Below are positions 1 to 8,566 of a DNA stretch of 64,000 nt, piece after piece (position 1 is the first letter of the stretch; each line of letters starts with the position of its first letter). The stretch spans positions 4,898,001 to 4,962,000 of the forward strand of contig NZ_CP049143.1 of the NCBI RefSeq assembly GCF_011044495.1. The letters are read 5' to 3'. The notes beneath the pieces are model-generated. The model was not told the origin of the DNA and searched no databases. It saw nothing but the letters and a program-made list of their open reading frames with translations. Source of the stretch: Roseimicrobium sp. ORNL1 (GTDB lineage: Bacteria > Verrucomicrobiota > Verrucomicrobiia > Verrucomicrobiales > Verrucomicrobiaceae). The position numbers and the translations under genes are program-made.

Positions 1-52
1 ACAGCAGGCTGTAGCACCCCAAAGCGGCAGCAGGGCTGCACGCAGTCCAAGG
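1..52. repeat. Single arm of family-A palindromic repeat
   Basis: The first 52 bases closely match the right arm of a palindromic element at 33349-33400. Both begin ACAGCAGGCTGT, share AAAGCGGCAGCAG, and end CGCAGTCCAAGG. The matching left arm would lie upstream of the window edge. No gene is seen from here to the mrp start at 250, and the open frame that precedes that start has no protein-like content. Confidence 0.7.
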
Positions 53-249
53 AGGCTTCGCCTCACAGATCCATGCGATGTCGGCTTGGCCGGCCTGTCA
101 GTGGTACGGCCAATTACTTCTGGGCAAGCGCCCAATCCCCCACGAAATCACCCCCTCCCCCGCATTCCCCCTTGCGTCGCCTTCACCCCATTCCAGTATT
201 GAGACGTATCCAGCTTTCTCCCGTCCCGTCCCGTCCGCACCTCCCCCTC

Positions 250-1299
250 ATGCCCACTGAAGACCAAGTCCGCTCCGCCCTCGCCCATGTGAAGTATCCC
301 GGCTTCTCCCGGGACATTGTCTCCTTTGGCCTCATCAAGGGCATCCGCGTGGAGGGCAATGCGGTGCAGGTGGATATCTCGCTGGCGACCAAGGACGCGA
401 ATGTCCCCCGCCAGATTCACGATGAATCCATGCGCGCCATCAAGGCCTTGCCGGGTGTGGGTGACGTCCGGCTGAATTTCGACATCAAGGAGCCCGCCGG
501 CCCGCAGCAGAATGTCGCCGCGCTCCAGTCTTCCATCCCCGGCGTGAAACACGTCATCGCCGTGGCCTCCGGCAAGGGTGGCGTGGGCAAGTCCACCGTG
601 AGCGTGAACCTCGCCGTGGCCCTCTCCCGCATTGGGCTGAAGGTCGGCCTCTGCGACTGCGACCTCTACGGGCCCAGCATTGCCCACATGTTTGGCACGG
701 ACGAGCGTCCCTATGCCGATGACGAGCAGCGCATCATCCCCATCCGCAAGCATGGGCTGCAGCTCATGAGCATGGGCTTCCTCCTGGATGATGACTCTCC
801 CGTGATTGTCCGCGGTCCCATGGCCACGAAGTATACCCAGCAGTTCCTCCGCCAGTGCGCTTGGGAAAATCTGGACGTGCTGGTGCTGGACCTGCCGCCG
901 GGCACAGGGGACATCCAGCTCACCATTTCCCAGTCCGTGGCGCTCACTGGAGCGGTGATCGTGACCACCCCGCAGGAGGTGGCGCTCATCGATGCGCGCA
1001 AGGCGGTGGGGATGTTCCGCAAGGTGAACGTGCCCATTCTCGGACTGGTGGAAAACATGAGCCACTTCGTCTGCCCGAATGACGGGAACGTGTACCACAT
1101 CTTCGGCAAGGGCGGCGGCGAGCGGGAGGCCAAGAAGATCGGTGTACCCCTCCTGGGCCACATCCCGCTGGAAATCCGGGTGCGCGAGAGCGGCGATGAA
1201 GGCCGTCCCGTAGCCCTGGAGGACCCCAAGACCTCCCCCTCCAGCAGCGTGTTCCACGAGGTGGCACGGCAGATCAGCGACATCCTGGCAAAGAAGTAG
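250..1299 (+). CDS. mrp: Mrp/ApbC (NBP35-type) P-loop ATPase, Fe-S cluster carrier
   Basis: A 349-residue protein of the Mrp/ApbC/HCF101 group, cytoplasmic ATPases that carry and transfer Fe-S clusters. An N-terminal MIP18/DUF59 domain (about 4-80) is followed by the deviant Walker A motif GKGGVGKS (108-115) and the family motifs DLYGPS and LPPGTGD. The frame is open from 73, but the first 59 codons are Pro/Ser-rich and unlike the family, so the ATG at 250, which begins the DUF59 domain, is preferred. There is no clear Shine-Dalgarno. The usual CPxC cluster motif after ENMS reads CPND: C275 is present but the second Cys is Asp. Function as an Fe-S carrier is therefore likely by family, but the cluster site is altered. 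It precedes the glycan locus and is probably unrelated to it. Confidence 0.93.
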   Translation: MPTEDQVRSALAHVKYPGFSRDIVSFGLIKGIRVEGNAVQVDISLATKDANVPRQIHDESMRAIKALPGVGDVRLNFDIKEPAGPQQNVAALQSSIPGVKHVIAVASGKGGVGKSTVSVNLAVALSRIGLKVGLCDCDLYGPSIAHMFGTDERPYADDEQRIIPIRKHGLQLMSMGFLLDDDSPVIVRGPMATKYTQQFLRQCAWENLDVLVLDLPPGTGDIQLTISQSVALTGAVIVTTPQEVALIDARKAVGMFRKVNVPILGLVENMSHFVCPNDGNVYHIFGKGGGEREAKKIGVPLLGHIPLEIRVRESGDEGRPVALEDPKTSPSSSVFHEVARQISDILAKK

Positions 1300-1430
1300 G
1301 GGGCCCAGAGGGCCGTCGGGAGGGGGCTAAAGGGAAGCTGAAATGCCTCCGCGAAGGGTTGCGCGCGGCGGCATCTTCGCCTAACCACAGGGCTCCCCCC
1401 AACCCTCTTCAGCCAGCCGCTTCCGAACCG

Positions 1431-2576
1431 ATGCCTGTCCCCCTTCTTGACGTCAATGCCCAGAACCATCCCCTGCATGATGGATTCACCGCCGCCTTCG
1501 AGCGGGTCTTCAAGACCGGGCATTTCATCATGGGAGAGGAAATCGCTGGCTTCGAGCGTGAAGTGCAGCCCCTGACAGGCGCGAGCCACGCCCTGAGCGT
1601 CTCTTCCGGCACCGATGCCATCTTGCTGGCCCTCATGGCGCTGGAGGTTGGTCCCGGGGATGAAGTGCTCTGCCCTGCCTTTACTTTCTTTGCCACGGCG
1701 GGCTGCGTTTCCCGCGTGGGAGCCACGCCGATCTTTGTCGATGTCCTGCCAGACACCTTCAACATCGACATCGCAGACGCCCGCGCCAAGGTCACGTCAA
1801 AGACCAAGGCCATCATCCCTGTCCACCTCTTCGGCCAGTGCGCGAACATGGAGGCGGTGATGGAGTTCGCCAATGAGCACTTGCTGCACGTGATTGAGGA
1901 TGCCGCTCAAGCCATCGGCGCCAGCCGCCACGGCACACTCGCCGGCAGCATCGGGCACTTCGGCTGCTACAGCTTCTTCCCCTCCAAGAACCTTGGTGGC
2001 CTGGGTGACGGTGGCCTGCTCGTGACGAACGACGGCGACCTGGCCCTGCGCGCCAAGTCCTTGCGCAACCACGGCATGGAGCCGAAGTACTACCATTCGC
2101 ACATCGGCGGAAACTTCCGCATGGATGCGCTGCAGGCGGCCTTCCTCCGGGTGAAGCTCCCCCACTACGCCGGCTATACAAAGCAGCGGCAGGTCAATGC
2201 GGCCTTCTACCAGGAACAGCTCAGCAAGCTGCCCGGAACCGCCTTTTCTTCCCAGCCCGCGGACGCGAAACTTCTGCTCCCCTACTGTGAAGAGGGCAAC
2301 CAGCACATCTGGAACCAGTTCACCCTGCGTGTGCCCGGGGGCAGGCGCGATGCGTTGAAGCAGCACCTGCTGGACCTCAAAATCGGCTGTGAGATCTACT
2401 ATCCCGTGACGCTCGATCAGCAGGCGTGCTTTGCCCACCTGCCGGAATCTTCACTTCGCGGCTGCGAGGTTTCACACCAACTCGCGGAGGAAGTGCTAAG
2501 CATTCCGATTTACTCGGAACTCACCGAATCCCAGAAAACAGAAGTAGTGGCAGCCATCGCGGCCTTTTTAAACTGA
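1431..2576 (+). CDS. DegT/DnrJ/EryC1/StrS PLP-dependent sugar aminotransferase
   Basis: A 381-residue fold-type I PLP enzyme that would install an amino group on a nucleotide-activated keto-sugar in the cytoplasm. Family motifs: SSGTDAILLAL near 58-68, EDAAQAIG at 156-163 and the Schiff-base lysine K186 in FFPSKNLGG. The frame is open from 1359, but homology begins at the ATG at 1431 (MPVPLLDVNAQN). The stop is 3 bp before the gmd start, so the two are probably co-transcribed. It is the first gene of the glycan locus. Catalysing aminotransfer (Lys present) is more likely than dehydration (the ColD/E1 type has His here). Which sugar it uses cannot be told from the sequence. Confidence 0.92.
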   Translation: MPVPLLDVNAQNHPLHDGFTAAFERVFKTGHFIMGEEIAGFEREVQPLTGASHALSVSSGTDAILLALMALEVGPGDEVLCPAFTFFATAGCVSRVGATPIFVDVLPDTFNIDIADARAKVTSKTKAIIPVHLFGQCANMEAVMEFANEHLLHVIEDAAQAIGASRHGTLAGSIGHFGCYSFFPSKNLGGLGDGGLLVTNDGDLALRAKSLRNHGMEPKYYHSHIGGNFRMDALQAAFLRVKLPHYAGYTKQRQVNAAFYQEQLSKLPGTAFSSQPADAKLLLPYCEEGNQHIWNQFTLRVPGGRRDALKQHLLDLKIGCEIYYPVTLDQQACFAHLPESSLRGCEVSHQLAEEVLSIPIYSELTESQKTEVVAAIAAFLN

Positions 2577-2579
2577 CTC

Positions 2580-3593
2580 ATGAAACGCGCACTGATTACG
2601 GGCATCACTGGCCAGGACGGCTCCTACCTCGCCGAACTGCTTCTCGAAAAGGGTTACGAAGTGCACGGCATCATCCGCCGCGCTTCCACGTTCAACACGA
2701 GCCGCATTGATCACCTCTACAGGGACCCGCACCTGAACAACGTGCGCCTCTTCCTGCACTACGGTGACCTTTGTGATTCCGTCGCGCTGGTGAAGCTGCT
2801 GTACCAGCTCAAGCCCGATGAGATCTACAACCTCGGTGCGCAAAGTCACGTGCGTGTCTCCTTCGATGTGCCGGAGAGCACCGGCGATATCGTGGGTCTG
2901 GGCGCTCTGCGCATCCTGGAGGCGATTCGTGAAGCCGGCCTCGTGGAGCACGTGCGCTTCTACCAGGCCTCCTCCTCGGAGATGTACGGCCTCGTGCAGG
3001 AAGTTCCCCAGACGGAGAAGACCCCCTTCTGGCCACGCAGCCCCTATGCCTGCGCGAAGGTGTACGCCTACTGGCTCACCGTGAACTATCGCGAGAGCTA
3101 CAAGCTCCATGCCAGCAACGGCATTCTCTTCAATCACGAATCCCCCCGCCGCGGTGAGACCTTCGTGACCCGCAAGATCACCCGCGCCGCCACCCGCATC
3201 AAGCTGGGCCTGCAGGACAAGCTGTACCTCGGCAACATGGATGCCCGCCGCGACTGGGGCTACGCCAAGGACTATGTGGACATGATGTGGATGATGCTCC
3301 AGCAGGACAAGCCGGACGACTACGTGGTCGCCACGAACGAGACCCACAGCGTTCGCGAGTTCGTCGAGGAAACCTTTGCCACCCTCGACCTCGACTGGAA
3401 GCAGTACGTGAAGCACGACGAACGCTACGAGCGCCCCGCGGAAGTGGAACTGCTCATCGGCGATCCTTCCAAGGCCAAGAAGCAGCTCGGCTGGGAACCC
3501 AAGGTGAAGTTCAAGGAACTGGTGAAGATCATGGTGGATGCGGACCTGGAGCTCGCACGCGTGGAGAAGCGCATGCAAGAAGCCGGGGCGTAA
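2580..3593 (+). CDS. gmd: GDP-mannose 4,6-dehydratase
   Basis: A 337-residue extended short-chain dehydrogenase converting GDP-D-mannose to GDP-4-keto-6-deoxy-D-mannose, the entry to GDP-fucose, GDP-rhamnose or GDP-perosamine. The NADP-binding motif TGITGQDG is at 7-14, the conserved SSSE at 131-134 and the catalytic YxxxK at Y156/K160. [16 protein letters not shown] is the Gmd signature. Full length for the family. No GDP-fucose synthase (Fcl) sits beside it. The upstream PLP aminotransferase could give GDP-perosamine, and the SDR at 10299 could be a reductase; both are inference. Confidence 0.95.
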   Translation: MKRALITGITGQDGSYLAELLLEKGYEVHGIIRRASTFNTSRIDHLYRDPHLNNVRLFLHYGDLCDSVALVKLLYQLKPDEIYNLGAQSHVRVSFDVPESTGDIVGLGALRILEAIREAGLVEHVRFYQASSSEMYGLVQEVPQTEKTPFWPRSPYACAKVYAYWLTVNYRESYKLHASNGILFNHESPRRGETFVTRKITRAATRIKLGLQDKLYLGNMDARRDWGYAKDYVDMMWMMLQQDKPDDYVVATNETHSVREFVEETFATLDLDWKQYVKHDERYERPAEVELLIGDPSKAKKQLGWEPKVKFKELVKIMVDADLELARVEKRMQEAGA

Positions 3594-3664
3594 GGGTAAC
3601 TTCCTGCCCCGCCCTTGAGAGAAGCAAGGGCACCGGAAGACCGCCACCATCGCCGTCACTTTCC

Positions 3665-5149
3665 ATGGAACGCTTCACGATTGTCATTCCCACGCTCAAT
3701 CGATGCGAGACGCTTGCTCACACCCTGGAGACTTGCATCGCGCAGGAGGATGAAAATTTTGAAATCCTGGTAAGTGACAATCTCAGCACGGATGCCACGG
3801 CGGAAGTGCTGGAATCCTTCCGCAGCAGGGACCCGCGCCTCCGTACGGTACAGCCTCCACAGCGGCAGGGGATGGCTGACCACTGGGAGTTTGCTCTCAG
3901 CAAGGTGGAAAGAGGTTTCTTCATGATCCTGGGTTCGGACGATGGTCTGTTGCCTGGTGCCGTTTCGACGGCGAGAAGACATCTCTCGGAGAGCCCAGGT
4001 GCAAAGGCGCTGCATGCCGGTCTCCAGGCCATGTATTTCTACCCGGGTGCCTACAGTGAATGGTCAGACTGTCTGCAACTTCATCTCACCAGAACGCCGG
4101 ATACCCGCGGTGTACGCGAGCGTTTGAAGAAAGCCGCAGCAGCAGACGAGCATTATGCGCTTCCCTTCTGCTACAATTTTGGCTGGGTACGAACAAGTGT
4201 GCTGGATGATCTGGTGAGCCGGACGGGGCGCCGCATTTCCTCGCTGTTTCCTGACAGCTACCTCGCCATAGCCACCGCGTGCCTCATCAAGGATGAGGAA
4301 ATGATTTCCATCCCACCCGTTGGCGTGCTGGGATTTTCCGGAAAAAGTACCGGGTGCAGCTTTGCGAAACGCGACGCTTCACCAGACATCCAGGCGGCGT
4401 TCAACGAGGGAAACACCATCGCGCTCCACCCGAAAATCCGATACACCGAGGCGCTCGATTTCCATTTTGGCGATGCCTTCTTGAGAGCGGAGGAATTGGG
4501 GTTGCTTCCATCTGGTATCACCATCCACTGGGAGAAGCGTGTGGCACGAGCCTGCGCCGATTTCCACAAGACACCCTGGCAGGAAGATGAGAGCGCCGCA
4601 AAATGGCGGGCCCTGCATGAGCAGGCCGCCCTGGTCGGCTGCTCGCATGTGCTGGAAGGTGCAGGTGCACCAGACTTCCCTGACATCTCAACCTGGATTT
4701 CCCAGTTGCCTTACGGCCTGGAGTCTGACGATCCCCCGTTTGAGCTTTCGCTGGATACGGCCCCGCTCCATCTGCGAGGAATTCATGATGCCGTCAAGCT
4801 CGCCAGCGGTCTCCTGGAAGCGGGCCGAAAGGGAGCCGCCCCCCTCATCTTCGCTGAAGCAAGCCCGGCCGATCTTCAGAACTGGACCATGATGAACCTC
4901 GTGCAAGAACGCCGCGAGACGCATGAGAAGTGGCTCGCCGCCGGCAAGGAGCTCCGCCGACAGCTCACCCAGCAAGAGGCAGCTCGCGCCGAGCTGGAAG
5001 CGGAGCGCGAAAAACTGCAGGTCATCAAGGCAAAGCTGGCCGAGACAAAGACAAAACTCAACGCAACGAAGCAAGCCCTGGCGCGGTTCAAAAGCGCGCC
5101 CGCCCCCTCTCGCACCAAATCTTGGCTCCCCAAGTGGTTTGGGTCCTGA
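3665..5149 (+). CDS. Family 2 glycosyltransferase with C-terminal coiled coil and WLPKWFG tail
   Basis: A 494-residue GT-A glycosyltransferase. The N-terminus reads FTIVIPTLNRCETL, followed by the acidic nucleotide-binding stretches VSDNLSTDAT and LGSDDG. The frame is open from 3287 inside gmd; the ATG at 3665 begins the GT2 fold and clears gmd. After the catalytic domain comes a region with no recognised fold. From about residue 430 a charged heptad-like coiled coil runs to the end, closing with a Pro/Ser hinge and the basic aromatic tail SWLPKWFGS. Similar tails occur on several other transferases of this locus. Acceptor and donor are unknown. Confidence 0.88.
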   Translation: MERFTIVIPTLNRCETLAHTLETCIAQEDENFEILVSDNLSTDATAEVLESFRSRDPRLRTVQPPQRQGMADHWEFALSKVERGFFMILGSDDGLLPGAVSTARRHLSESPGAKALHAGLQAMYFYPGAYSEWSDCLQLHLTRTPDTRGVRERLKKAAAADEHYALPFCYNFGWVRTSVLDDLVSRTGRRISSLFPDSYLAIATACLIKDEEMISIPPVGVLGFSGKSTGCSFAKRDASPDIQAAFNEGNTIALHPKIRYTEALDFHFGDAFLRAEELGLLPSGITIHWEKRVARACADFHKTPWQEDESAAKWRALHEQAALVGCSHVLEGAGAPDFPDISTWISQLPYGLESDDPPFELSLDTAPLHLRGIHDAVKLASGLLEAGRKGAAPLIFAEASPADLQNWTMMNLVQERRETHEKWLAAGKELRRQLTQQEAARAELEAEREKLQVIKAKLAETKTKLNATKQALARFKSAPAPSRTKSWLPKWFGS

Positions 5150-5158
5150 CGTCCGAGC

Positions 5159-5317
5159 ATGGGAGAAAGACCCCGGCCACCAAAACGCATAAGCCCCTCA
5201 GAGAGAGTAAAACACATTGGAAAATGGGCTCAAAAATCCCTTGAAGAGACCCCGAAGACAAAGAAGGACGTCGAAAAAAACCTCAAAGAGGCGCTGAATC
5301 GCGAGGCTCATCTTTGA
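5159..5317 (+). CDS. Possible 52-residue charged helical small protein
   Basis: A short open frame starting nine bases after the preceding glycosyltransferase stop, reading MGERPRPPKR and ending LKEALNREAHL. It is very Lys/Glu-rich and should be helical (KTKKDVEKNLKEAL). Its composition resembles the coiled-coil tails of neighbouring glycosyltransferases. No homologue is recognised and no clear ribosome-binding site is seen, so it may be a small accessory protein, a detached tail exon-like remnant, or chance. The remaining 100 bases before rfbF show no structure I can name. Confidence 0.3.
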   Translation: MGERPRPPKRISPSERVKHIGKWAQKSLEETPKTKKDVEKNLKEALNREAHL

Positions 5318-5419
5318 ACCCTTTTTGGGACAGCCTTTGGCGTCGGGACATGCGATAGTCCCAGTCAACCTCGGCCGCCAACTCCCGTTCACACATCAAC
5401 GGCCGCCCCAATCGCTCTG

Positions 5420-6196
5420 ATGAAAGTCGTCATTCTCTGTGGTGGTCTCGGCACTCGTTTGCGCGAGGAAACGGAATATCGGCCCAAACCCATGGTGCCT
5501 GTGGGGAACCGGCCCATCCTCTGGCACATCATGAAGCACTACGCTTCCTACGGGTACAAGGAGTTCATCCTTTGCCTGGGCTACAAGGGTGAGGTCATCA
5601 AGGACTACTTCCGCAACTACCACTGGAACACCAGCGACGTCACCATGAAGCTGGGGAAGAATCCCAAGATCACCTGGCACAAATGCCACGATGAGGAGGA
5701 CTGGACGGTCACCATGATCGATACCGGGGACAAGACCATGACCGGCGGACGCCTCAGCCGTGTGCTCAAGTTCATCGATGAAGAAGAGTTTCTCCTCACC
5801 TACGGCGACGGGGTCTCGGATGTGAACATCTCCAAGGCCATCGAGTTTCACCGTGCCAAAGGCGCAGAGGTCACCCTCACCGCCGTGCGTCCCGGCGGGA
5901 GATTCGGCGAGCTCGGCCTGGAGAGCGGCATGGTGACCAGTTTCCTAGAAAAGCCGGAGGACAGCCCTGCCTACATCAATGGCGGTTTCTTTGTCATGAA
6001 CAAGAAGGGCATCGCCGACCTGCTCACCGGGGACGACTGCATGCTGGAGCGCGATCCACTCGAAAAGCTTTCGCAAGCCGGAAAGCTGGCCGCCTTCGAG
6101 CACAATGGTTTTTGGCAGTGCATGGATAACCTCCGTGAGATGGCCTTGCTCAATGACCTCTGGAACTCCGGGAACGCACCATGGAAGTCATGGTAA
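5420..6196 (+). CDS. rfbF: Glucose-1-phosphate cytidylyltransferase
   Basis: A 258-residue sugar nucleotidyltransferase making CDP-D-glucose from CTP and glucose-1-phosphate. The N-terminal signature LCGGLGTRLREETEYRPKPM and the downstream LTYGDGVSDVNI (metal-binding Asp) are typical of RfbF/DdhA. Normal length. Its 3' end overlaps rfbG by 16 bp, the classical rfbF-rfbG pairing, which supports CDP-glucose specificity over dTDP or UDP. Confidence 0.95.
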   Translation: MKVVILCGGLGTRLREETEYRPKPMVPVGNRPILWHIMKHYASYGYKEFILCLGYKGEVIKDYFRNYHWNTSDVTMKLGKNPKITWHKCHDEEDWTVTMIDTGDKTMTGGRLSRVLKFIDEEEFLLTYGDGVSDVNISKAIEFHRAKGAEVTLTAVRPGGRFGELGLESGMVTSFLEKPEDSPAYINGGFFVMNKKGIADLLTGDDCMLERDPLEKLSQAGKLAAFEHNGFWQCMDNLREMALLNDLWNSGNAPWKSW

Positions 6197-7302
6197 CTGC
6201 GTTCGGCGGCGTCTATCAAGGCAAGCGAGTGCTCGTCACCGGCCACACCGGATTCAAGGGTGGCTGGCTGTCCCTCTGGCTGCGTGCCCTGGGCGCGGAA
6301 GTGAGTGGCTATGCGCTGGCGCCAGCGCCGGGCGATTCCCTCTTTGCCATTCTGCCTGCGGATACCTTCCGGCATTCGTGGATTGCAGATTTACGAGATG
6401 CAGACACGATGAAGAAGGCCATCGCGGAGTGCCGCCCGGAAATCATCTTCCACCTCGCGGCACAACCCATCGTGGGCGCCTCCTATCGTGCACCGCTGGA
6501 TACCCTCACGACGAATGCTGTGGGCACCGCCACCCTTCTGGAGGCCGTGCGGGACGCCGATTGCCCCGCAGCGGTCGTGGTCGTCACCAGTGACAAGTGC
6601 TATCGCAATGACAATGCGGGCCGCCCTTTCCAGGAAACGGATCCGCTCGGCGGTCATGACATCTACTCCATGAGCAAGGCAGCGACTGAGCTCGTGGTCA
6701 CTGCGTGGCACGCCTCTTTCTTTGCCAACTCCCCATCGCTGGGACCTCTCGCCACCGGTCGTGCTGGCAATGTCATCGGCGGCGGCGACTATGCGGAGGA
6801 CCGCCTGATACCGGATGCTGTGCGCGCCTTCGTGAGCAAGCAGCCGCTGGTCTTGCGCCGTCCCCAGGCTTCGCGTCCCTGGCAACATGTGCTGGAGTCC
6901 GTGAGTGGCTATCTTGCCTTGGGCCAGCGCCTGCTCTCTGCGCCCGACAAGACCCGGCTCTTGAACTTCAACTTCGGCCCCAATTCCGAAGCCGAGCGCT
7001 CCGTGCAGGAACTGATGGGCTGCTGGCTGGCCACGTGGCCGAACGCCATGCAAGTGCACAGCGAACCGCAACCTGCCTACGGCGAGGCCACGCGGCTCCG
7101 CCTGGACCACAGCCTTGCCGTGCAGGAGTTGGGATGGCGACCGGTTTGGGATTTCCAGCAGACGGTCGCACACACCGCCGCGTGGTATCGCGAGCGTCAC
7201 GAACGCCATGCCGACACCGCACGCATGCTGAACTTCACCCTCGAACAAATCCACACCTATACCCGTGAGGCCGCCAGCACAGGCGTTTCATGGGCGAACT
7301 GA
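6181..7302 (+). CDS. rfbG: CDP-glucose 4,6-dehydratase
   Basis: A 373-residue extended SDR enzyme that converts CDP-D-glucose to CDP-4-keto-6-deoxy-D-glucose. The NAD-binding motif TGHTGFKG is at 20-27 and the catalytic YxxxK lies in IYSMSK; TSDKCY is the family Ser/Thr region. Overlap with rfbF is 16 bp; an ATG nine bases later (6190) would shorten this and also fits the family start. It overlaps the open frame of the next methyltransferase, pointing to translational coupling along the CDP-sugar operon. Confidence 0.95.
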   Translation: MEVMVTAFGGVYQGKRVLVTGHTGFKGGWLSLWLRALGAEVSGYALAPAPGDSLFAILPADTFRHSWIADLRDADTMKKAIAECRPEIIFHLAAQPIVGASYRAPLDTLTTNAVGTATLLEAVRDADCPAAVVVVTSDKCYRNDNAGRPFQETDPLGGHDIYSMSKAATELVVTAWHASFFANSPSLGPLATGRAGNVIGGGDYAEDRLIPDAVRAFVSKQPLVLRRPQASRPWQHVLESVSGYLALGQRLLSAPDKTRLLNFNFGPNSEAERSVQELMGCWLATWPNAMQVHSEPQPAYGEATRLRLDHSLAVQELGWRPVWDFQQTVAHTAAWYRERHERHADTARMLNFTLEQIHTYTREAASTGVSWAN

Positions 7303-7319
7303 CTCTATTCATCTCCTTC

Positions 7320-8555
7320 ATGGCCCAAACCTTCTCCTGCAGCTCTTGTGGTTCCACCCATCTGGAGAAGGTCATTGACCTGGGACTTCAGCCGCTGGCC
7401 AACAATCTGCTCCGACCCGAGGACGTGAGCCGTCCGGAGCCGGAGCCGAGGTTTCCCCTGGAGGTCTGGGTGTGCATGCAGTGCTGGCTCATGCAGATCA
7501 CGCACATCGTGCCGCCAGTGACGCTCTTCAGCGAGTACGTGTACTTCTCCTCCTTCTCGGATCACATGCTGCGGCATGCCCGGGAGGCCTCGCTGCGCTA
7601 CATTGAGGAAAAGAAGCTGGGGGCACAGAGCCTGGTCATCGAAGTGGCAAGCAATGACGGCTACCTGCTCAAGAACTTCGTGCAGGCCGGCGTGCCCTGC
7701 CTGGGATTCGAACCAGCGGTGAACATCGCTGAGGTCGCGCGGAAGCAGGGCGTGGAGACGCGTTGCGAATTCTTCGGAAAGCAATCCGCTGCCGCACTGA
7801 AGGCAGAACGTGGCGCTGCGGACCTCATCCTCGGAAACAACGTTTTCGCCCATGCGCCGGATACCAATGACTTCGTGGCAGGCCTGGCGACACTGCTCAA
7901 GCCCGATGGATGGATCGTGCTCGAGTTCCCCTACGGCATGGACATGATCGAGAAGGTCGAGTTCGACACGATCTACCATGAGCACGTGTTCTACTTCACG
8001 CTGCTGCCGTTGATTCCGCTGTTTGAGCAACACGGCCTGGAAATCTTCCACGTGGAGCGCATCGCCATTCACGGAGGATCCTTGCGCATCTTTGCCGCGC
8101 ATCGCGGTGTGGAGCAGGCGCGCGATTCCCTGGTCGAACGTGCGGCGGACGAAGTGTACCACGGCGTGAACAGCATGCCGTACTACCAGCGCTTCAGCGA
8201 ACGCGCCGCAAAGGTGCGCCGCGGCCTCATTGCCTTTCTGGAAGAACAGCAGGCCGCAGGAAAGCGCGTCGCCGCTTATGGCGCTTCTGCCAAAGGGAGC
8301 ACACTTCTGAACTACGTGGGCGAGGCCGCTGCCACCTTGGAGTTCATGGCGGACCGCAGCACCTACAAGCACGGCCTGCTCAGCCCCGGCCTGCACATCC
8401 CCATCGTGCCCGCTGAATCCCTGGCTGAGAAACAGCCGGACTACGCCCTGCTGCTCGCGTGGAATTTCGCGGAAGAAATCATGAAGCAGCAGGCTGCCTA
8501 TGCGGAAAAGGGCGGCCGCTTCGTCATTCCCCTGCCCGAGTTACGTGTGGTCTAG
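7320..8555 (+). CDS. NDP-sugar C-methyltransferase (TylC3/MtmC-like), copy 1
   Basis: A 411-residue SAM-dependent methyltransferase with the three-part layout of sugar C-methyltransferases: an N-terminal zinc knuckle (C7, C10, C52, C55), a Rossmann SAM domain (EVASNDGYLLKNF) and a C-terminal domain (YGASAKGSTLLNY). The conserved YHEH motif is present (H220, H222); in the characterised TylC3/TcaB9 enzymes its His serves in catalysis. The frame opens at 7290 within rfbG; the ATG at 7320 begins at the zinc domain and is preferred. Placed after rfbFG it most likely adds a branching methyl group, usually at C3, to a CDP-4-keto-6-deoxyhexose. Position of methylation is inferred from the family. Confidence 0.88.
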   Translation: MAQTFSCSSCGSTHLEKVIDLGLQPLANNLLRPEDVSRPEPEPRFPLEVWVCMQCWLMQITHIVPPVTLFSEYVYFSSFSDHMLRHAREASLRYIEEKKLGAQSLVIEVASNDGYLLKNFVQAGVPCLGFEPAVNIAEVARKQGVETRCEFFGKQSAAALKAERGAADLILGNNVFAHAPDTNDFVAGLATLLKPDGWIVLEFPYGMDMIEKVEFDTIYHEHVFYFTLLPLIPLFEQHGLEIFHVERIAIHGGSLRIFAAHRGVEQARDSLVERAADEVYHGVNSMPYYQRFSERAAKVRRGLIAFLEEQQAAGKRVAAYGASAKGSTLLNYVGEAAATLEFMADRSTYKHGLLSPGLHIPIVPAESLAEKQPDYALLLAWNFAEEIMKQQAAYAEKGGRFVIPLPELRVV

Positions 8556-8566
8556 AACGAGGCGCC

